DNA of 64,000 nt from contig JBPOFA010000005.1 of NCBI GenBank assembly GCA_051251595.1, positions 261,103 through 325,102 of the forward strand, in the 5' to 3' direction. Every line of letters starts with the position of its first letter. Positions within the stretch are counted from its first letter, which is position 1. Below, in pieces: positions 45,348-53,650 of this stretch. The DNA is from NORP110 sp051251595 (GTDB lineage: Bacteria; Pseudomonadota; Alphaproteobacteria; Rhodobacterales; Rhodobacteraceae). Made by a program: the position numbers and the translations under genes. Below the pieces are notes generated by a model that saw nothing but the letters and a program-made list of their open reading frames with translations, did not search any database and had not been told where the DNA came from.

Positions 45348-45947
45348 TCAATCAACATAGGCAAATGTCATTCTACGGGGTTTAAGAGACGTTTCGATGA
45401 CCTGTTCTGGTTCCAGCTCATCCAGCGGATTGACGTGCGGGGCAGGGGCGTCAATAACGGTCTCTGGTTCTTCTTGCTCTGCGATCAGTGGTTCTTCGGC
45501 AGGCGGTTCGGTTGGCTCTGTTTCATCCGCTGTGTCAGCGTCGGCCTTTTCCTGGGCCTCTAGCATTTCCAAGACATGTTTGGTCATGCCTTTGCCAACT
45601 TGATAGGCGGTCTGAAGGTTTTCGATAACCATTGCGCTGTCGGTAAAGTCTTCGCCGTAATCCACCAATCCATCGATATTCGCCAGCGCCGGATTGGACA
45701 GCCAAAGTTTGCGCAGCGCGCGGCGGCGCAGACGATCTGGCACGGCTTTTTGCATAAACGCGGAAAAATCGTCGCCCAGCTCCATCGTGTCCGGATCAGG
45801 CAAATCATATTCGGCCAAAAGTTCAGCGTCGGTTTTGTCCTTTTCGACGACAGCCTTTTCAGCGGCCTGGGCCATCGCGTCCTGAGAGGCTTGCTCTGCT
45901 TGTACCTTCGCCTTGCGGCGGGACCAGAAATCGCGTGGCTCTGTCAA
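45348..45947 (-). CDS. DUF3306 protein of formate dehydrogenase loci
   Basis: This 199-residue cytoplasmic protein starts MTEPRDFWSRRKAKVQAE, the conserved opening of DUF3306. It continues with DFSAFMQKAVPDRLRRRALRKLW and LVDYGEDFTD. The last ~60 residues are acidic and Pro-rich. It is found with DUF3305 and TorD beside fdh genes in many proteobacteria; a maturation role is inferred. It overlaps the DUF3305 stop by four bases. Confidence 0.85.
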   Translation of the reverse strand: MTEPRDFWSRRKAKVQAEQASQDAMAQAAEKAVVEKDKTDAELLAEYDLPDPDTMELGDDFSAFMQKAVPDRLRRRALRKLWLSNPALANIDGLVDYGEDFTDSAMVIENLQTAYQVGKGMTKHVLEMLEAQEKADADTADETEPTEPPAEEPLIAEQEEPETVIDAPAPHVNPLDELEPEQVIETSLKPRRMTFAYVD

Positions 45948-46507
45948 TTCAGGCGCGCCTTTTGTTTCGGGGCGCGGTATACGTCCGTCACTTGCGCAAT
46001 GCGCGCATCGCCAATGCCGTCTTGCACCTGATCGGTCTTGGCCCGATCGCGGCGGCGCTTGATGAACACCTCATCTTCGTGATGCTCTTGAACAAAATCC
46101 CTGATCCAAGCAATCAGCCCGCCAGGCATTGGAACCTTTTCAACGATTTCTTCGCTGGTGTCGGCATAGTCCTGCGCCTCATAGGGGGAGGCTGTGACAA
46201 GAACGATCTCTAACGGATCAGTGCCCTGGTCAGGTTCCCGCATGACAACGTAGATGGCTGGGGTGCGGGCGGACAACCCGTGAAGATATGCCTCTGTATC
46301 TGTGCGAAACAATTCAAGGGTTCTGGTGGCCGCATGGTATTCAACCACGTCCTTTTCCTGTCGCAGAACCTTCCAGTTGGCATCAGCCGCACCGGGTAGA
46401 ACAGAAACCGCTTTCCACGTCCATTTCGCCCATTGTGTCACCCCCGGCAGACGCCGGATGACGACACCCAAAGGCATCGTTTGAACTATACGTGGCTGTG
46501 TTGCCAA
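45944..46507 (-). CDS. DUF3305 protein of formate dehydrogenase loci
   Basis: The product of about 187 residues has the DUF3305 opening MPLGVVIRRLPGVTQWAKWTW and a central LHGLSARTPAIYVVMRE. Start choice is open: TTG 46507 lies just after GGAGGA, GTG 46519 would put that site inside the gene, and ATG 46477 gives the most conserved N-terminus but no ribosome site. It is the first gene of the fdh operon and partners DUF3306 by overlap. Function is unknown beyond its linkage to formate dehydrogenase maturation. Confidence 0.83.
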   Translation of the reverse strand: MATQPRIVQTMPLGVVIRRLPGVTQWAKWTWKAVSVLPGAADANWKVLRQEKDVVEYHAATRTLELFRTDTEAYLHGLSARTPAIYVVMREPDQGTDPLEIVLVTASPYEAQDYADTSEEIVEKVPMPGGLIAWIRDFVQEHHEDEVFIKRRRDRAKTDQVQDGIGDARIAQVTDVYRAPKQKARLN

Positions 46508-46519
46508 AATTCCTCCCAC

Positions 46520-46865
46520 GGCATCACTGGAGCTTCGTACCTGCTAGATTGGGGCAAACGCCCGCATCTGCATAGCGTTTTCTGGGCATCCGTCCCGCAA
46601 ACTTGCCTTGTCGGACATTTTGGGTAGCGGCTTTCGGGCGTTCCGATACTAGAGGACGTTTTGTCCGAGGGCGGTCGTCTGGACTACGCCCGAGTGTCCC
46701 GAAAAAATGGCTTTCGAATTTGATTCGGCTGGTGACCAATTGGAACTCTCGCCAAACAAGACACACAAGAAATTCGGTTTACGGGCTTGGGTTTTCGTGA
46801 CTAGGTAAGACAAATCGGTTCGGATAATCCGGGCTGTTTCACTGCAAAAATCTTCTGGGGTATAC
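46520..46865. promoter_or_regulatory. Divergent fdh control region with repeated TGTCC(C)GA-like boxes
   Basis: This gene-free region drives the fdh operon leftward and the polyferredoxin rightward. Boxes seen are TGTCGGACA (46609-46617, itself a dyad), TGTCCGA (46662-46668) and TGTCCCGA (46695-46702), with CGTCCCG at 46591. Starts of the first three are 53 and 33 bases apart, near 5 and 3 helical turns. TCGGACATTTT and TTTTGTCCGA form an inverted pair. I saw no clear TGGC-N8-TGC sigma54 promoter, in keeping with the regulator lacking GAFTGA. Confidence 0.45.
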
Positions 46866-48821
46866 ATGTCTAAGAGACTGATTTTATGTGATTGTTTCGG
46901 TAGTCAGGAATTGGATTCCGATGCTATTTCAGCGGCGTCGGGCCTGGCATGTTCCAAGGTCCATACGTGCCTATGCACCGACCAGTTGGACATCGCGGCA
47001 GAAGCAATTGCAACCGAAGATGCAATAATTGCCTGCCAGCAAGAGCGGCAGAAATTTGAGGACTTGGCCACCGAACTAGAGGTCGATGCCCCAGGGTTTT
47101 TGGACCTTCGTGATCGGGCCGGTTGGTCTGATGATCCCACATCGAAAGTGGCCAAAATGGCCGCACTTGCAGCAGAAGCGACGCTGCCAAGCGCGCTGGC
47201 CAAATCAATCGATGTCGTGTCAGAGGGGCTGTGCCTGATTGTCGGTGCGTCCGACGTTGCGTTCCCAATGGCGCAGTCCTTGGCCCCGAATCTGGGTGTC
47301 ACGGTGCTGTTGACCGACGATGCTGATGCGCCGATTGCACGCGATTTTGACACGATCAAAGGGCGGCTAAAGCAGGCCAGCGGTGCATTGGGCGGGTTTG
47401 AGCTTCGCATCGATGAATTTCAGGAAATTGTTCCCGGCGGCCGCGGTGCTTTCGGCTTTTCAGCGTCCAAGAACGGTGCCGTTTCATCCTGCGATATCAT
47501 CATCGATCTTCGCGGTGATACGCCCCTGTTTCCGGCACCGGAAAAACGCGAAGGCTATCTGTATGCCGACCCAAAAAACCGCAGCAAAATGGCTGAAATC
47601 ACGCTTGAGGCCTCGCAACTGATCGGCACTTTCGAAAAGCCGCTTTATGTCCGCCTAGAGCCATCGCTTTGCGCGCATTCTCGGGCGGGTCAGTTGGCCT
47701 GTTCAAACTGTCTGAATATTTGCCCCACGGGCGCAATCACGCCCGATGGCGATCACGTCAGTATCGATCCGATGGTCTGTGCCGGCTGCGGTGCCTGTTC
47801 CGCTTTGTGCCCCTCTGGCGCGATTGCTTATGATGCGCCACCTGTTGATTCAACGTTCCGCCGGATCGAGACCCTTGCTTCGACATTCCTGAAATCTGCA
47901 GATCGTACCCCGGGCCTGTTGGTGAGCGATGACACGCATGGCGCTGAAATGATCTCTTTGGCGGCGCGGTTCTCACGCGGGTTGCCGGCTGATGTCATTC
48001 CACTTTCCGTAAATGCTCTGTCGGGATTTGGCCATGCCGAAATCCTGGCGGCGTTGGCCTCTGGGTTTGGCCGGGTTGATATTCTTGTCTCTCCGACAAC
48101 AGAACGTCCGGCGCTGGAACAGGAAATCGCCCTTGCCGCTGCGGTCGCCGGGGCCGAAAAAATCCGCCTGCTGGATTTTGCAGACCCTGAACAATTGTCC
48201 GATGATCTGTTCAATCAGGACGTAGAGCCAAGCGACGTCCAGCCGATTTTACCGATTGGAACACGGCGACAAGTGGCGCGGCTTTCAGCCAAAGCGCTGC
48301 AGCCAGAGGCCGATCAGATTGCCTTGCCCGAAACCGCACCTTACGGGGCCGTTGTTGTGGATACAGACGCCTGTTCACTGTGCCTGTCCTGCGTGTCTTT
48401 GTGCCCCTCTGGGGCCTTGGGGGACAATCCAGACAAGCCACAACTCAGGTTTCAGGAAGACGCCTGTTTGCAATGCGGCTTATGCACGAATATTTGCCCG
48501 GAAAACGCAATTTCACTCAAACCTCAGCTGGATCTGACAGATGCTGCCTTTACCCAAAAGGTCATGCATGAAGAAGAGCCGTTTGCCTGCATTGAATGCG
48601 GGTCTCTCTTTGGCGCGAAATCCACGGTCGACAAAATCGTGGAAAAGCTGGCAGGGAACCACGCAATGTTTTCATCGCCCGAAACTGTGAAAATGATCCA
48701 GATGTGCGACACATGCCGGGTGAACGCACAATACCATTCAACCAACAATCCTTTTGCCGCTGGCGAACGTCCAAAAGTACGCACCACGGATGACTATTTC
48801 AGCAAGCGCAAGGATCACTGA
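46866..48821 (+). CDS. Polyferredoxin (4Fe-4S protein) divergent from the fdh operon
   Basis: This 651-residue cytoplasmic protein has an N-terminal region of about 270 residues without cysteine clusters of ferredoxin type. Then come two ferredoxin pairs: CSNCLNICPTGAI and CAGCGACSALCPSGAI, then CSLCLSCVSLCPSGAL and CLQCGLCTNICPENAI. A C-terminal CIECG...CDTCRV adds a further possible metal site. Four [4Fe-4S] clusters are predicted. Similar proteins accompany DUF3305/DUF3306/TorD in fdh loci, including that of Shewanella; they are thought to help electron transfer or assembly. Its stop overlaps the convergent cytochrome stop by seven bases. Confidence 0.88.
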   Translation: MSKRLILCDCFGSQELDSDAISAASGLACSKVHTCLCTDQLDIAAEAIATEDAIIACQQERQKFEDLATELEVDAPGFLDLRDRAGWSDDPTSKVAKMAALAAEATLPSALAKSIDVVSEGLCLIVGASDVAFPMAQSLAPNLGVTVLLTDDADAPIARDFDTIKGRLKQASGALGGFELRIDEFQEIVPGGRGAFGFSASKNGAVSSCDIIIDLRGDTPLFPAPEKREGYLYADPKNRSKMAEITLEASQLIGTFEKPLYVRLEPSLCAHSRAGQLACSNCLNICPTGAITPDGDHVSIDPMVCAGCGACSALCPSGAIAYDAPPVDSTFRRIETLASTFLKSADRTPGLLVSDDTHGAEMISLAARFSRGLPADVIPLSVNALSGFGHAEILAALASGFGRVDILVSPTTERPALEQEIALAAAVAGAEKIRLLDFADPEQLSDDLFNQDVEPSDVQPILPIGTRRQVARLSAKALQPEADQIALPETAPYGAVVVDTDACSLCLSCVSLCPSGALGDNPDKPQLRFQEDACLQCGLCTNICPENAISLKPQLDLTDAAFTQKVMHEEEPFACIECGSLFGAKSTVDKIVEKLAGNHAMFSSPETVKMIQMCDTCRVNAQYHSTNNPFAAGERPKVRTTDDYFSKRKDH

Positions 48822-49594
48822 TGCTGAATTGGGGCGCCAAGGTCGGCAGGGGCAATCTGTGCGACATAGGCCAGGATAGCTTCCAGATCGTCTGTGGTCA
48901 TACGCAGCGGGTGAATGGGCGAGGGGGCGTTGTCCGCGAAGGGTTCGGTGACGTCCACAATTTGCGTGAAGGACGGGTGCGGGTTGAGCGTGTAAAACGC
49001 CTGAAACCTGAAATCCCAATCCTCAAACGTACGCAGTACGCCAAAGGACGGGGTGGACCCGATGGCCTTCATGCGGTTGACGTCGCTGACAACATGGCAA
49101 CGCCCGCAGAGCTTCAGCGAAAGAGCCTCTCCTTGCAGAACATCGCCCGTGTACGCGACCTCTTGCGGGGCCGTGTCTTGTGCGAAATCTGTTGTGAACA
49201 TAACGGCATCCTGCGGCTGAAAGGATTCAATCGTGTTCTTGCCAACGTCGGAATAAAGCCAGTCGCGGAATTTCTCAATCTCGGGGCTGGGTGGTTCTTG
49301 CGCGCTGTCAAAGTACCAAATCTGTTCGGGCCCTTGGAAAACCGGTTGGCCTATGTCATCGGTGCTGATCGAGACATCAGAGGCACTGCCGGGGGGAACT
49401 ATTGTGACGCGCAGCCTGTGTTTCAACGTGAAACGCGGCAGGATATGGCCCAGCAGCCCGGTTTCGACCAGGGCGTCAGGGGCAGAAAGCGTCAGCGCTT
49501 TGTCCTGAGCCACCGCGGTGCCGATAGCCGTGGATACAATCAAAAGAATTGCAAAAAGACGCCGATAACCGGCAAAGAGTTGGTGTTTTGACAT
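48815..49594 (-). CDS. c-type cytochrome fused to a truncated periplasmic-binding-like domain
   Basis: This 259-residue exported protein has a signal peptide (about 1-29). Residues 34-135 resemble the two ends of a type 2 binding protein. TGLLGHILPRF (45-55) parallels SGLLDFILPQF of the window's TupA copy 1, and FRDWLYSDVGKNTIESF (109-125) parallels FIDWMLGDAGQQAIADF. The middle, about 130-150 residues in TupA, is missing, and the TTST oxyanion motif is replaced by APDALVE. LysR effector domains share some of this pattern. A cytochrome c domain follows with heme site CGRCH (163-167) and a possible Met ligand in LRMTTDDLEAILAYV. ATG 49594 lacks a good ribosome site. Confidence 0.83.
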   Translation of the reverse strand: MSKHQLFAGYRRLFAILLIVSTAIGTAVAQDKALTLSAPDALVETGLLGHILPRFTLKHRLRVTIVPPGSASDVSISTDDIGQPVFQGPEQIWYFDSAQEPPSPEIEKFRDWLYSDVGKNTIESFQPQDAVMFTTDFAQDTAPQEVAYTGDVLQGEALSLKLCGRCHVVSDVNRMKAIGSTPSFGVLRTFEDWDFRFQAFYTLNPHPSFTQIVDVTEPFADNAPSPIHPLRMTTDDLEAILAYVAQIAPADLGAPIQHQ

Positions 49595-49663
49595 GTTGCA
49601 AGGGTAGGGGGCGTGACGTAAATTCGTCAATGCCAAGAATGAAAGACGAAACCGGAGACGACA

Positions 49664-49858
49664 ATGAGTGATGAATCTAACATGGCGATGCGCAAATTTC
49701 TCAAGCAGGTTGGGGTGACATCCCAACAAGCGATTGAAAATGCTTTGCGCGATGCCGGTGACACGTCGGGCAAGACATTTGAAGCGAAAATGGTGCTGAC
49801 GATTGATGGCCTGGACCTGGAACATGTCGTGACCGGCAAAATTGAGGGAAAATCCTGA
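49664..49858 (+). CDS. DUF6494 small protein
   Basis: This 64-residue soluble protein reads MSDESNMAMRKFLKQVGVTS at the start and ends with VVTGKIEGKS, matching the DUF6494 family of short alphaproteobacterial proteins. It starts the four-gene accessory unit and lies one base ahead of the mrp GTG start. No function is known; linkage to an Fe-S carrier gene suggests a helper. Confidence 0.8.
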   Translation: MSDESNMAMRKFLKQVGVTSQQAIENALRDAGDTSGKTFEAKMVLTIDGLDLEHVVTGKIEGKS

Positions 49859-49859
49859 C

Positions 49860-50927
49860 GTGGCTTTAACAAGAGAGGCCGTTCTTGAGGTCCTAAAAGG
49901 TTTGAATGATCCGGTCAGCGGGCAGGATATTGTCGCGGCAGGCTTGGTACGCGCGCTGAATGTTGATGAAAATTCTGTGCGGTTTGTGTTTGAGGTGGAC
50001 CCCGCCACAGTCAGCGTGATTGAGCCTGTCCGCGATCAGGCAGAGGCCGCGCTCAAGGCGATGGACGGGGTTGAAAATGTGTCTGTCATCCTGACGGCCC
50101 ACAGCACCCCCGCCGCCCCGCCAGACCTGAAACCCGGACGCAAGGCAGAACCCCAGGGGCCTGAAAAAATCCCCGGCGTTGATCGCATTCTTGCGATCGC
50201 TTCAGGTAAGGGGGGCGTTGGAAAATCCACTGTTTCGGCAAACCTGGCCTGCGCTTTGGCAGCCGAGGGCCGGCGCGTCGGTTTGTTGGATGCAGATGTC
50301 TATGGGCCATCACAACCCCGGATGTTGGGCGTGTCTGGGCGACCTGCCTCTCCCGACGGGAAAACCATACTTCCCATGCGAAATCATGGGGTTACGATGA
50401 TGTCGATCGGGTTGATGACCAATGAGGATCAGGCTGTCGTGTGGCGTGGTCCGATGCTGATGGGCGCTTTGCAACAGATGATGATGCAGGTGCAATGGGG
50501 CGCGCTTGACGTGCTGATCGTCGACCTTCCACCCGGCACGGGCGATGTTCAGATGACCTTGGCGCAAAAGGCACATTTGGATGGCGCAATCGTCGTCAGC
50601 ACGCCGCAGGATGTGGCCCTGTTGGATGCCCGCAAGGGGATCGATATGTTCAACCAGCTTGGCACCCCAATTCTGGGCATGATCGAAAACATGTCGACCC
50701 ATATCTGTTCTGCCTGCGGTCACGAAGAACATGTGTTCGGCCATGGCGGGGTTGCGGCAGAGGCCGAAAAGCTCGGTGTGCCTTTGCTGGCCGAAATCCC
50801 TCTGCATCTGGATATCAGAATTGCAGCGGATGGTGGCGCGCCGATTGTTGTTTCAAATCCGGGATCTTCCCAAGCGGAAGTGTTCAGAAACGTGGCCCGG
50901 ACCCTGATTGCAGAAGGCAAAGCATGA
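49860..50927 (+). CDS. mrp: Mrp/NBP35-family iron-sulfur cluster carrier
   Basis: This 355-residue protein has an N-terminal MIP18-like domain (about 1-90) and a P-loop ATPase with the deviant Walker A SGKGGVGKST. It also has LLDADVYGPSQPRML, DLPPGTGDVQMTL and the cluster-binding CSAC in THICSACGHEEHVFG. It binds and transfers [4Fe-4S] clusters. GTG 49860 is chosen, since it lies ten bases after GAGGGA and just past the previous stop; a TTG at 49842 would overlap. Its location between fdh and tup genes suggests service to the Fe-S-rich formate dehydrogenase. Confidence 0.93.
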   Translation: MALTREAVLEVLKGLNDPVSGQDIVAAGLVRALNVDENSVRFVFEVDPATVSVIEPVRDQAEAALKAMDGVENVSVILTAHSTPAAPPDLKPGRKAEPQGPEKIPGVDRILAIASGKGGVGKSTVSANLACALAAEGRRVGLLDADVYGPSQPRMLGVSGRPASPDGKTILPMRNHGVTMMSIGLMTNEDQAVVWRGPMLMGALQQMMMQVQWGALDVLIVDLPPGTGDVQMTLAQKAHLDGAIVVSTPQDVALLDARKGIDMFNQLGTPILGMIENMSTHICSACGHEEHVFGHGGVAAEAEKLGVPLLAEIPLHLDIRIAADGGAPIVVSNPGSSQAEVFRNVARTLIAEGKA

Positions 50928-51631
50928 CAGAGCCGACCTTTCCCCCCTTATTGTCAGGCGAGCGTGTGGAAGGGCAGATAGACCCTTTCACCAAGGCCTG
51001 TGCTTTGGCAGCCTTGGGGTGTGATGCTGGGTTGGTGGTTCACAATGTCAGCCACGACCGTCTCAGCGCTGCAATTGTTTTCGCGCCAGAGGTCGCGCTG
51101 AAAGATGCGGTGGCGATGCTGCCGGTTTGCGGGATCGGGTTTCAAAATGCGCTTGGGGCATTGGCACCGCCAGAGGTGGCTGTGCACCTCGACTGGGCGG
51201 GCGGCATACGGATCAACGGCGCGTCTTGCGGAGGCTTGAGAATCGCGGCCTCTGGCACCGATCCCGAAGCAGTGCCCGATTGGTTGGTGATCGGATTGGA
51301 AATACCCCTGTGGCCCGCCAGCGACGATCCGGGAACGACGCCAGATCAAACAGCGCTTTACGCTGAAGGCTGCGCAGATGTCGATGCCACGGCGCTGTTG
51401 GAAAGCTGGGCAAGACATACCCTGGTCTGGGTGAACCGCTGGTCAGAGGACGGGGTAGAGCCTGTCCACTCTGAATGGCGCGGTCTGGCGCAGGGCTTGG
51501 GCGAACCCATTTCCATTTTCGAACAGACCGGCACATTTCTGGGCGTAGATGAACGCTTTGGCATGTTGTTGCGGGATGACGATCAGAACTATCTTTTTCC
51601 ATTGACCAAATTGCTGGATACACAACCATGA
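50924..51631 (+). CDS. DUF4444 biotin/lipoate-protein-ligase-like protein
   Basis: This 235-residue protein resembles the DUF4444 group of biotin/lipoate protein ligase-like proteins. It has PFTKACALAALGCDAGLVVH, VHLDWAGGIRINGASCGGLRI (cf. the KWPND/GxKxGG region of ligases) and the C-terminal GTFLGVDERFGMLLRDD. The catalytic Lys of BirA/LplA expected near INGASCGG is not evident, so ligase activity is doubtful. It overlaps both neighbours by four bases. A role in maturing the fdh system is inferred from the conserved gene neighbourhood. Confidence 0.75.
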   Translation: MTEPTFPPLLSGERVEGQIDPFTKACALAALGCDAGLVVHNVSHDRLSAAIVFAPEVALKDAVAMLPVCGIGFQNALGALAPPEVAVHLDWAGGIRINGASCGGLRIAASGTDPEAVPDWLVIGLEIPLWPASDDPGTTPDQTALYAEGCADVDATALLESWARHTLVWVNRWSEDGVEPVHSEWRGLAQGLGEPISIFEQTGTFLGVDERFGMLLRDDDQNYLFPLTKLLDTQP

Positions 51632-52107
51632 TGTTAGCGCGCGCGATCCATTTCGATGAAAGCGATATGAATGTGTATCATTCACCTGCCCGTACCGGCG
51701 AGTGGTGCATTTCAGGCGGGTTTGAATTTTCCAATTGGGGAGAGTCCGATCTTGTCGGCAAAGCCCGCCAAGCCTTTGCTAATGGTTGGCTGGGTGTGGA
51801 AACCTTTGGGCGGGCGACATTTGTTGCGGTGACACAGATTGAGGAAGCAGAGCTTAATCAACTGGCCGATAGTCTGGCCCAGCACTTTGTGTCCGTTTAT
51901 GGCGCACCCTCTGTCGAGGCGGCCCGTGGCGTCGCGATGGAAGAGTTGGCCCATATGGTTGAACTGTGTGAGGATCAGCCTGCGAACACATTACTCAACG
52001 TGCAGCGCGAACTGACAGAGGCTGGTGTCAAAGAGAGCTTTCGGATGATTGAAAGTCAATCTGCCGGGCTCGACCAGTTCGCGATACATGGATCTTTGGA
52101 TGAGTGA
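51628..52107 (+). CDS. DUF6505 family protein
   Basis: This 159-residue cytoplasmic protein has LARAIHFDESDMNVYHSPAR at the start and ARPGVAMEELAHMV-like helices in the second half (read here as ARGVAMEELAHM). I recognise the DUF6505 pattern seen next to DUF4444 proteins in Rhodobacteraceae. No catalytic motif is evident. It overlaps the DUF4444 gene (ATGA) and converges on tupA copy 2, 23 bases away. Confidence 0.75.
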   Translation: MMLARAIHFDESDMNVYHSPARTGEWCISGGFEFSNWGESDLVGKARQAFANGWLGVETFGRATFVAVTQIEEAELNQLADSLAQHFVSVYGAPSVEAARGVAMEELAHMVELCEDQPANTLLNVQRELTEAGVKESFRMIESQSAGLDQFAIHGSLDE

Positions 52108-52130
52108 CCCGCTCTCGGGGGCCACAAGTT

Positions 52131-52937
52131 TTAGTTAACGGCGTTGAAAACGAACAGTTTTTCGCCGTTGATTTCATACCCGTCAATCAGCGCCTTGGCA
52201 TGGTCGCCGACCAGCCAATTTTCCAGCTTCATCGCCAAATCGTTTTTGACATGGCTGTGCAATTCTGGATTGACCGGGATAAAGGCATATTGGTTAAACA
52301 GGACTGGATCGCCTGAATACAGCAATTCCAGATCACCTTTATTGCCAAAGTTAAGCCAGCTTGCGCGGTCCGACATCACATAGGCATTCATGCCTGCAGC
52401 CGTGTTCAGCGTCTTGCCCATGCCAGCGCCGACGGCACGATACCAAGGGCCAAAGCTTTCCGGATCAAGCCCTGCGGCTTTCCACAAGGACAACTCCTTT
52501 TTGTTGGTGCCGCTGTCGTCGCCACGGCTGACAAAAGGGGCCTCTGCAGTGGCAATGGAAACCAAGGCGCCCACAGCGTCAGCGCTGTCTGAAATATGGG
52601 CGGGATCGGCGGCGGGGCCGATGAACACGAAATCATTATACATGATCTCGCGGCGATGCGTGCCATAGTCGGCCTCTAGGAATTTTTCCTCGGCAGCGCG
52701 GGAATGCACCAGGATTGCGTCTACGTCCCCGGCTTCGCCCAGACGCAACGCCTGACCGGTGCCGACCACCAGCAATTGTACATCCAGATCGATATCTTCT
52801 TTGATGGCCGGCAGCAAAATATCTGCCAGCCCGGAATTATGAAACGAAGTTGTAACCGCGACTTTGATGTCGTCGGCCAACGCTGATGTTGCCATTGCGA
52901 AAATGCTGACAACACACAGGGTAAAATTCTTGATCAT
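52131..52937 (-). CDS. tupA: Tungstate-binding periplasmic protein (copy 2)
   Basis: This 268-residue protein has a signal peptide cleaved near ALA-DD (residue 22). The anion-binding start reads VAVTTSFHNSGLADILLP, keeping TTS and NSGL but with SFH where copy 1 has STQ. The second site is VSRGDDSGTNKKE. The change may tune specificity between tungstate and molybdate; this is inference. It overlaps tupC copy 2 by four bases and is the last gene of the second tupBCA. Confidence 0.88.
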   Translation of the reverse strand: MIKNFTLCVVSIFAMATSALADDIKVAVTTSFHNSGLADILLPAIKEDIDLDVQLLVVGTGQALRLGEAGDVDAILVHSRAAEEKFLEADYGTHRREIMYNDFVFIGPAADPAHISDSADAVGALVSIATAEAPFVSRGDDSGTNKKELSLWKAAGLDPESFGPWYRAVGAGMGKTLNTAAGMNAYVMSDRASWLNFGNKGDLELLYSGDPVLFNQYAFIPVNPELHSHVKNDLAMKLENWLVGDHAKALIDGYEINGEKLFVFNAVN

Positions 52938-53650
52938 TCTACAATATCTCCACTCAAGAATGCTTTGGTTTCGCGCGTTTTAGGGGCATCAAAAAACAGG
53001 GGGGCCCTTTCATATTCGTGCACCTGTCCTTTGAAGATGAAAAACACTTCGGTCGCCAAACGGCGGGCCTGCCCCATGTCGTGGGTGGCCATAACAATGC
53101 GTGTTCCGGTTTCATGCGCGTGACTTAGAAGCGCTTCAATTTCGCGCGTCGCACGGCCATCCAGATTGGCGCAGGGTTCGTCCAGAAAAAGGATATCCGG
53201 CTTGCGGATCAAGGCGCGACCAAGCGCCAGCTTTTGCTTTTCACCGCCCGACAAAAGCGTTGCGGGGCGGTCCAGGGCCTCTGTCAGTTGAATGCGCTCT
53301 GCCCATATCTTGGCTTCGCTCAAGGCCTGCGCCTTGCTGGTTCCATGGGTTGTCAGTGGGTATGTCAGGTTGTCCCGGACAGAACGTCGCAACATGATTG
53401 GCGTTTGAAAGACAAAGGCCTGTCTTTGGCGCGCCACGTCCTGATCCTGCGACCAGTTGATCGCCCCGCCGGACAAGCGCTCAAGCCCGTGCATCGCCCG
53501 AAGCATCGTGGTCTTGCCCGACCCATTGGGCCCAATGATCATCGTGAACCCCGTCTGCGAGATTTGCAGCGAAATCGGACCAAGCAGGGTTTTGCCACGT
53601 CGCCGCACCACGGCGTCTTTGACGGTCAGGGGCAGGATGCTGTCTACCAT
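52934..53650 (-). CDS. tupC: Tungstate ABC transporter ATP-binding protein (copy 2)
   Basis: This 238-residue ATPase has Walker A GPNGSGKTT, Q-loop VFQTPIMLRRSVRDNL, signature LSGGEKQKLALGRAL, Walker B ILFLDEPCANLD and switch ATHDMGQARRLATEV. As in copy 1 there is no TOBE domain. It overlaps tupB copy 2 by seven bases. Copies 1 and 2 share the MLRRSV/LLRRSV Q-loop and the GQARRLA stretch, marking them as paralogues. Confidence 0.9.
   Translation of the reverse strand: MVDSILPLTVKDAVVRRRGKTLLGPISLQISQTGFTMIIGPNGSGKTTMLRAMHGLERLSGGAINWSQDQDVARQRQAFVFQTPIMLRRSVRDNLTYPLTTHGTSKAQALSEAKIWAERIQLTEALDRPATLLSGGEKQKLALGRALIRKPDILFLDEPCANLDGRATREIEALLSHAHETGTRIVMATHDMGQARRLATEVFFIFKGQVHEYERAPLFFDAPKTRETKAFLSGDIVE

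Noticed and set aside
46520..46865. Sigma54 promoter for the fdh operon
   Set aside because: No TGGC-N8-TGC element was found by eye on either strand of the gap.
48821..49591. 256-codon plus-strand ORF
   Set aside because: It mirrors the cytochrome c gene, which has a signal peptide and CGRCH heme motif on the other strand.
49595..50008. N-terminal extension of the cytochrome frame
   Set aside because: The extra 138 codons overlap DUF6494 and mrp and precede the real signal peptide.
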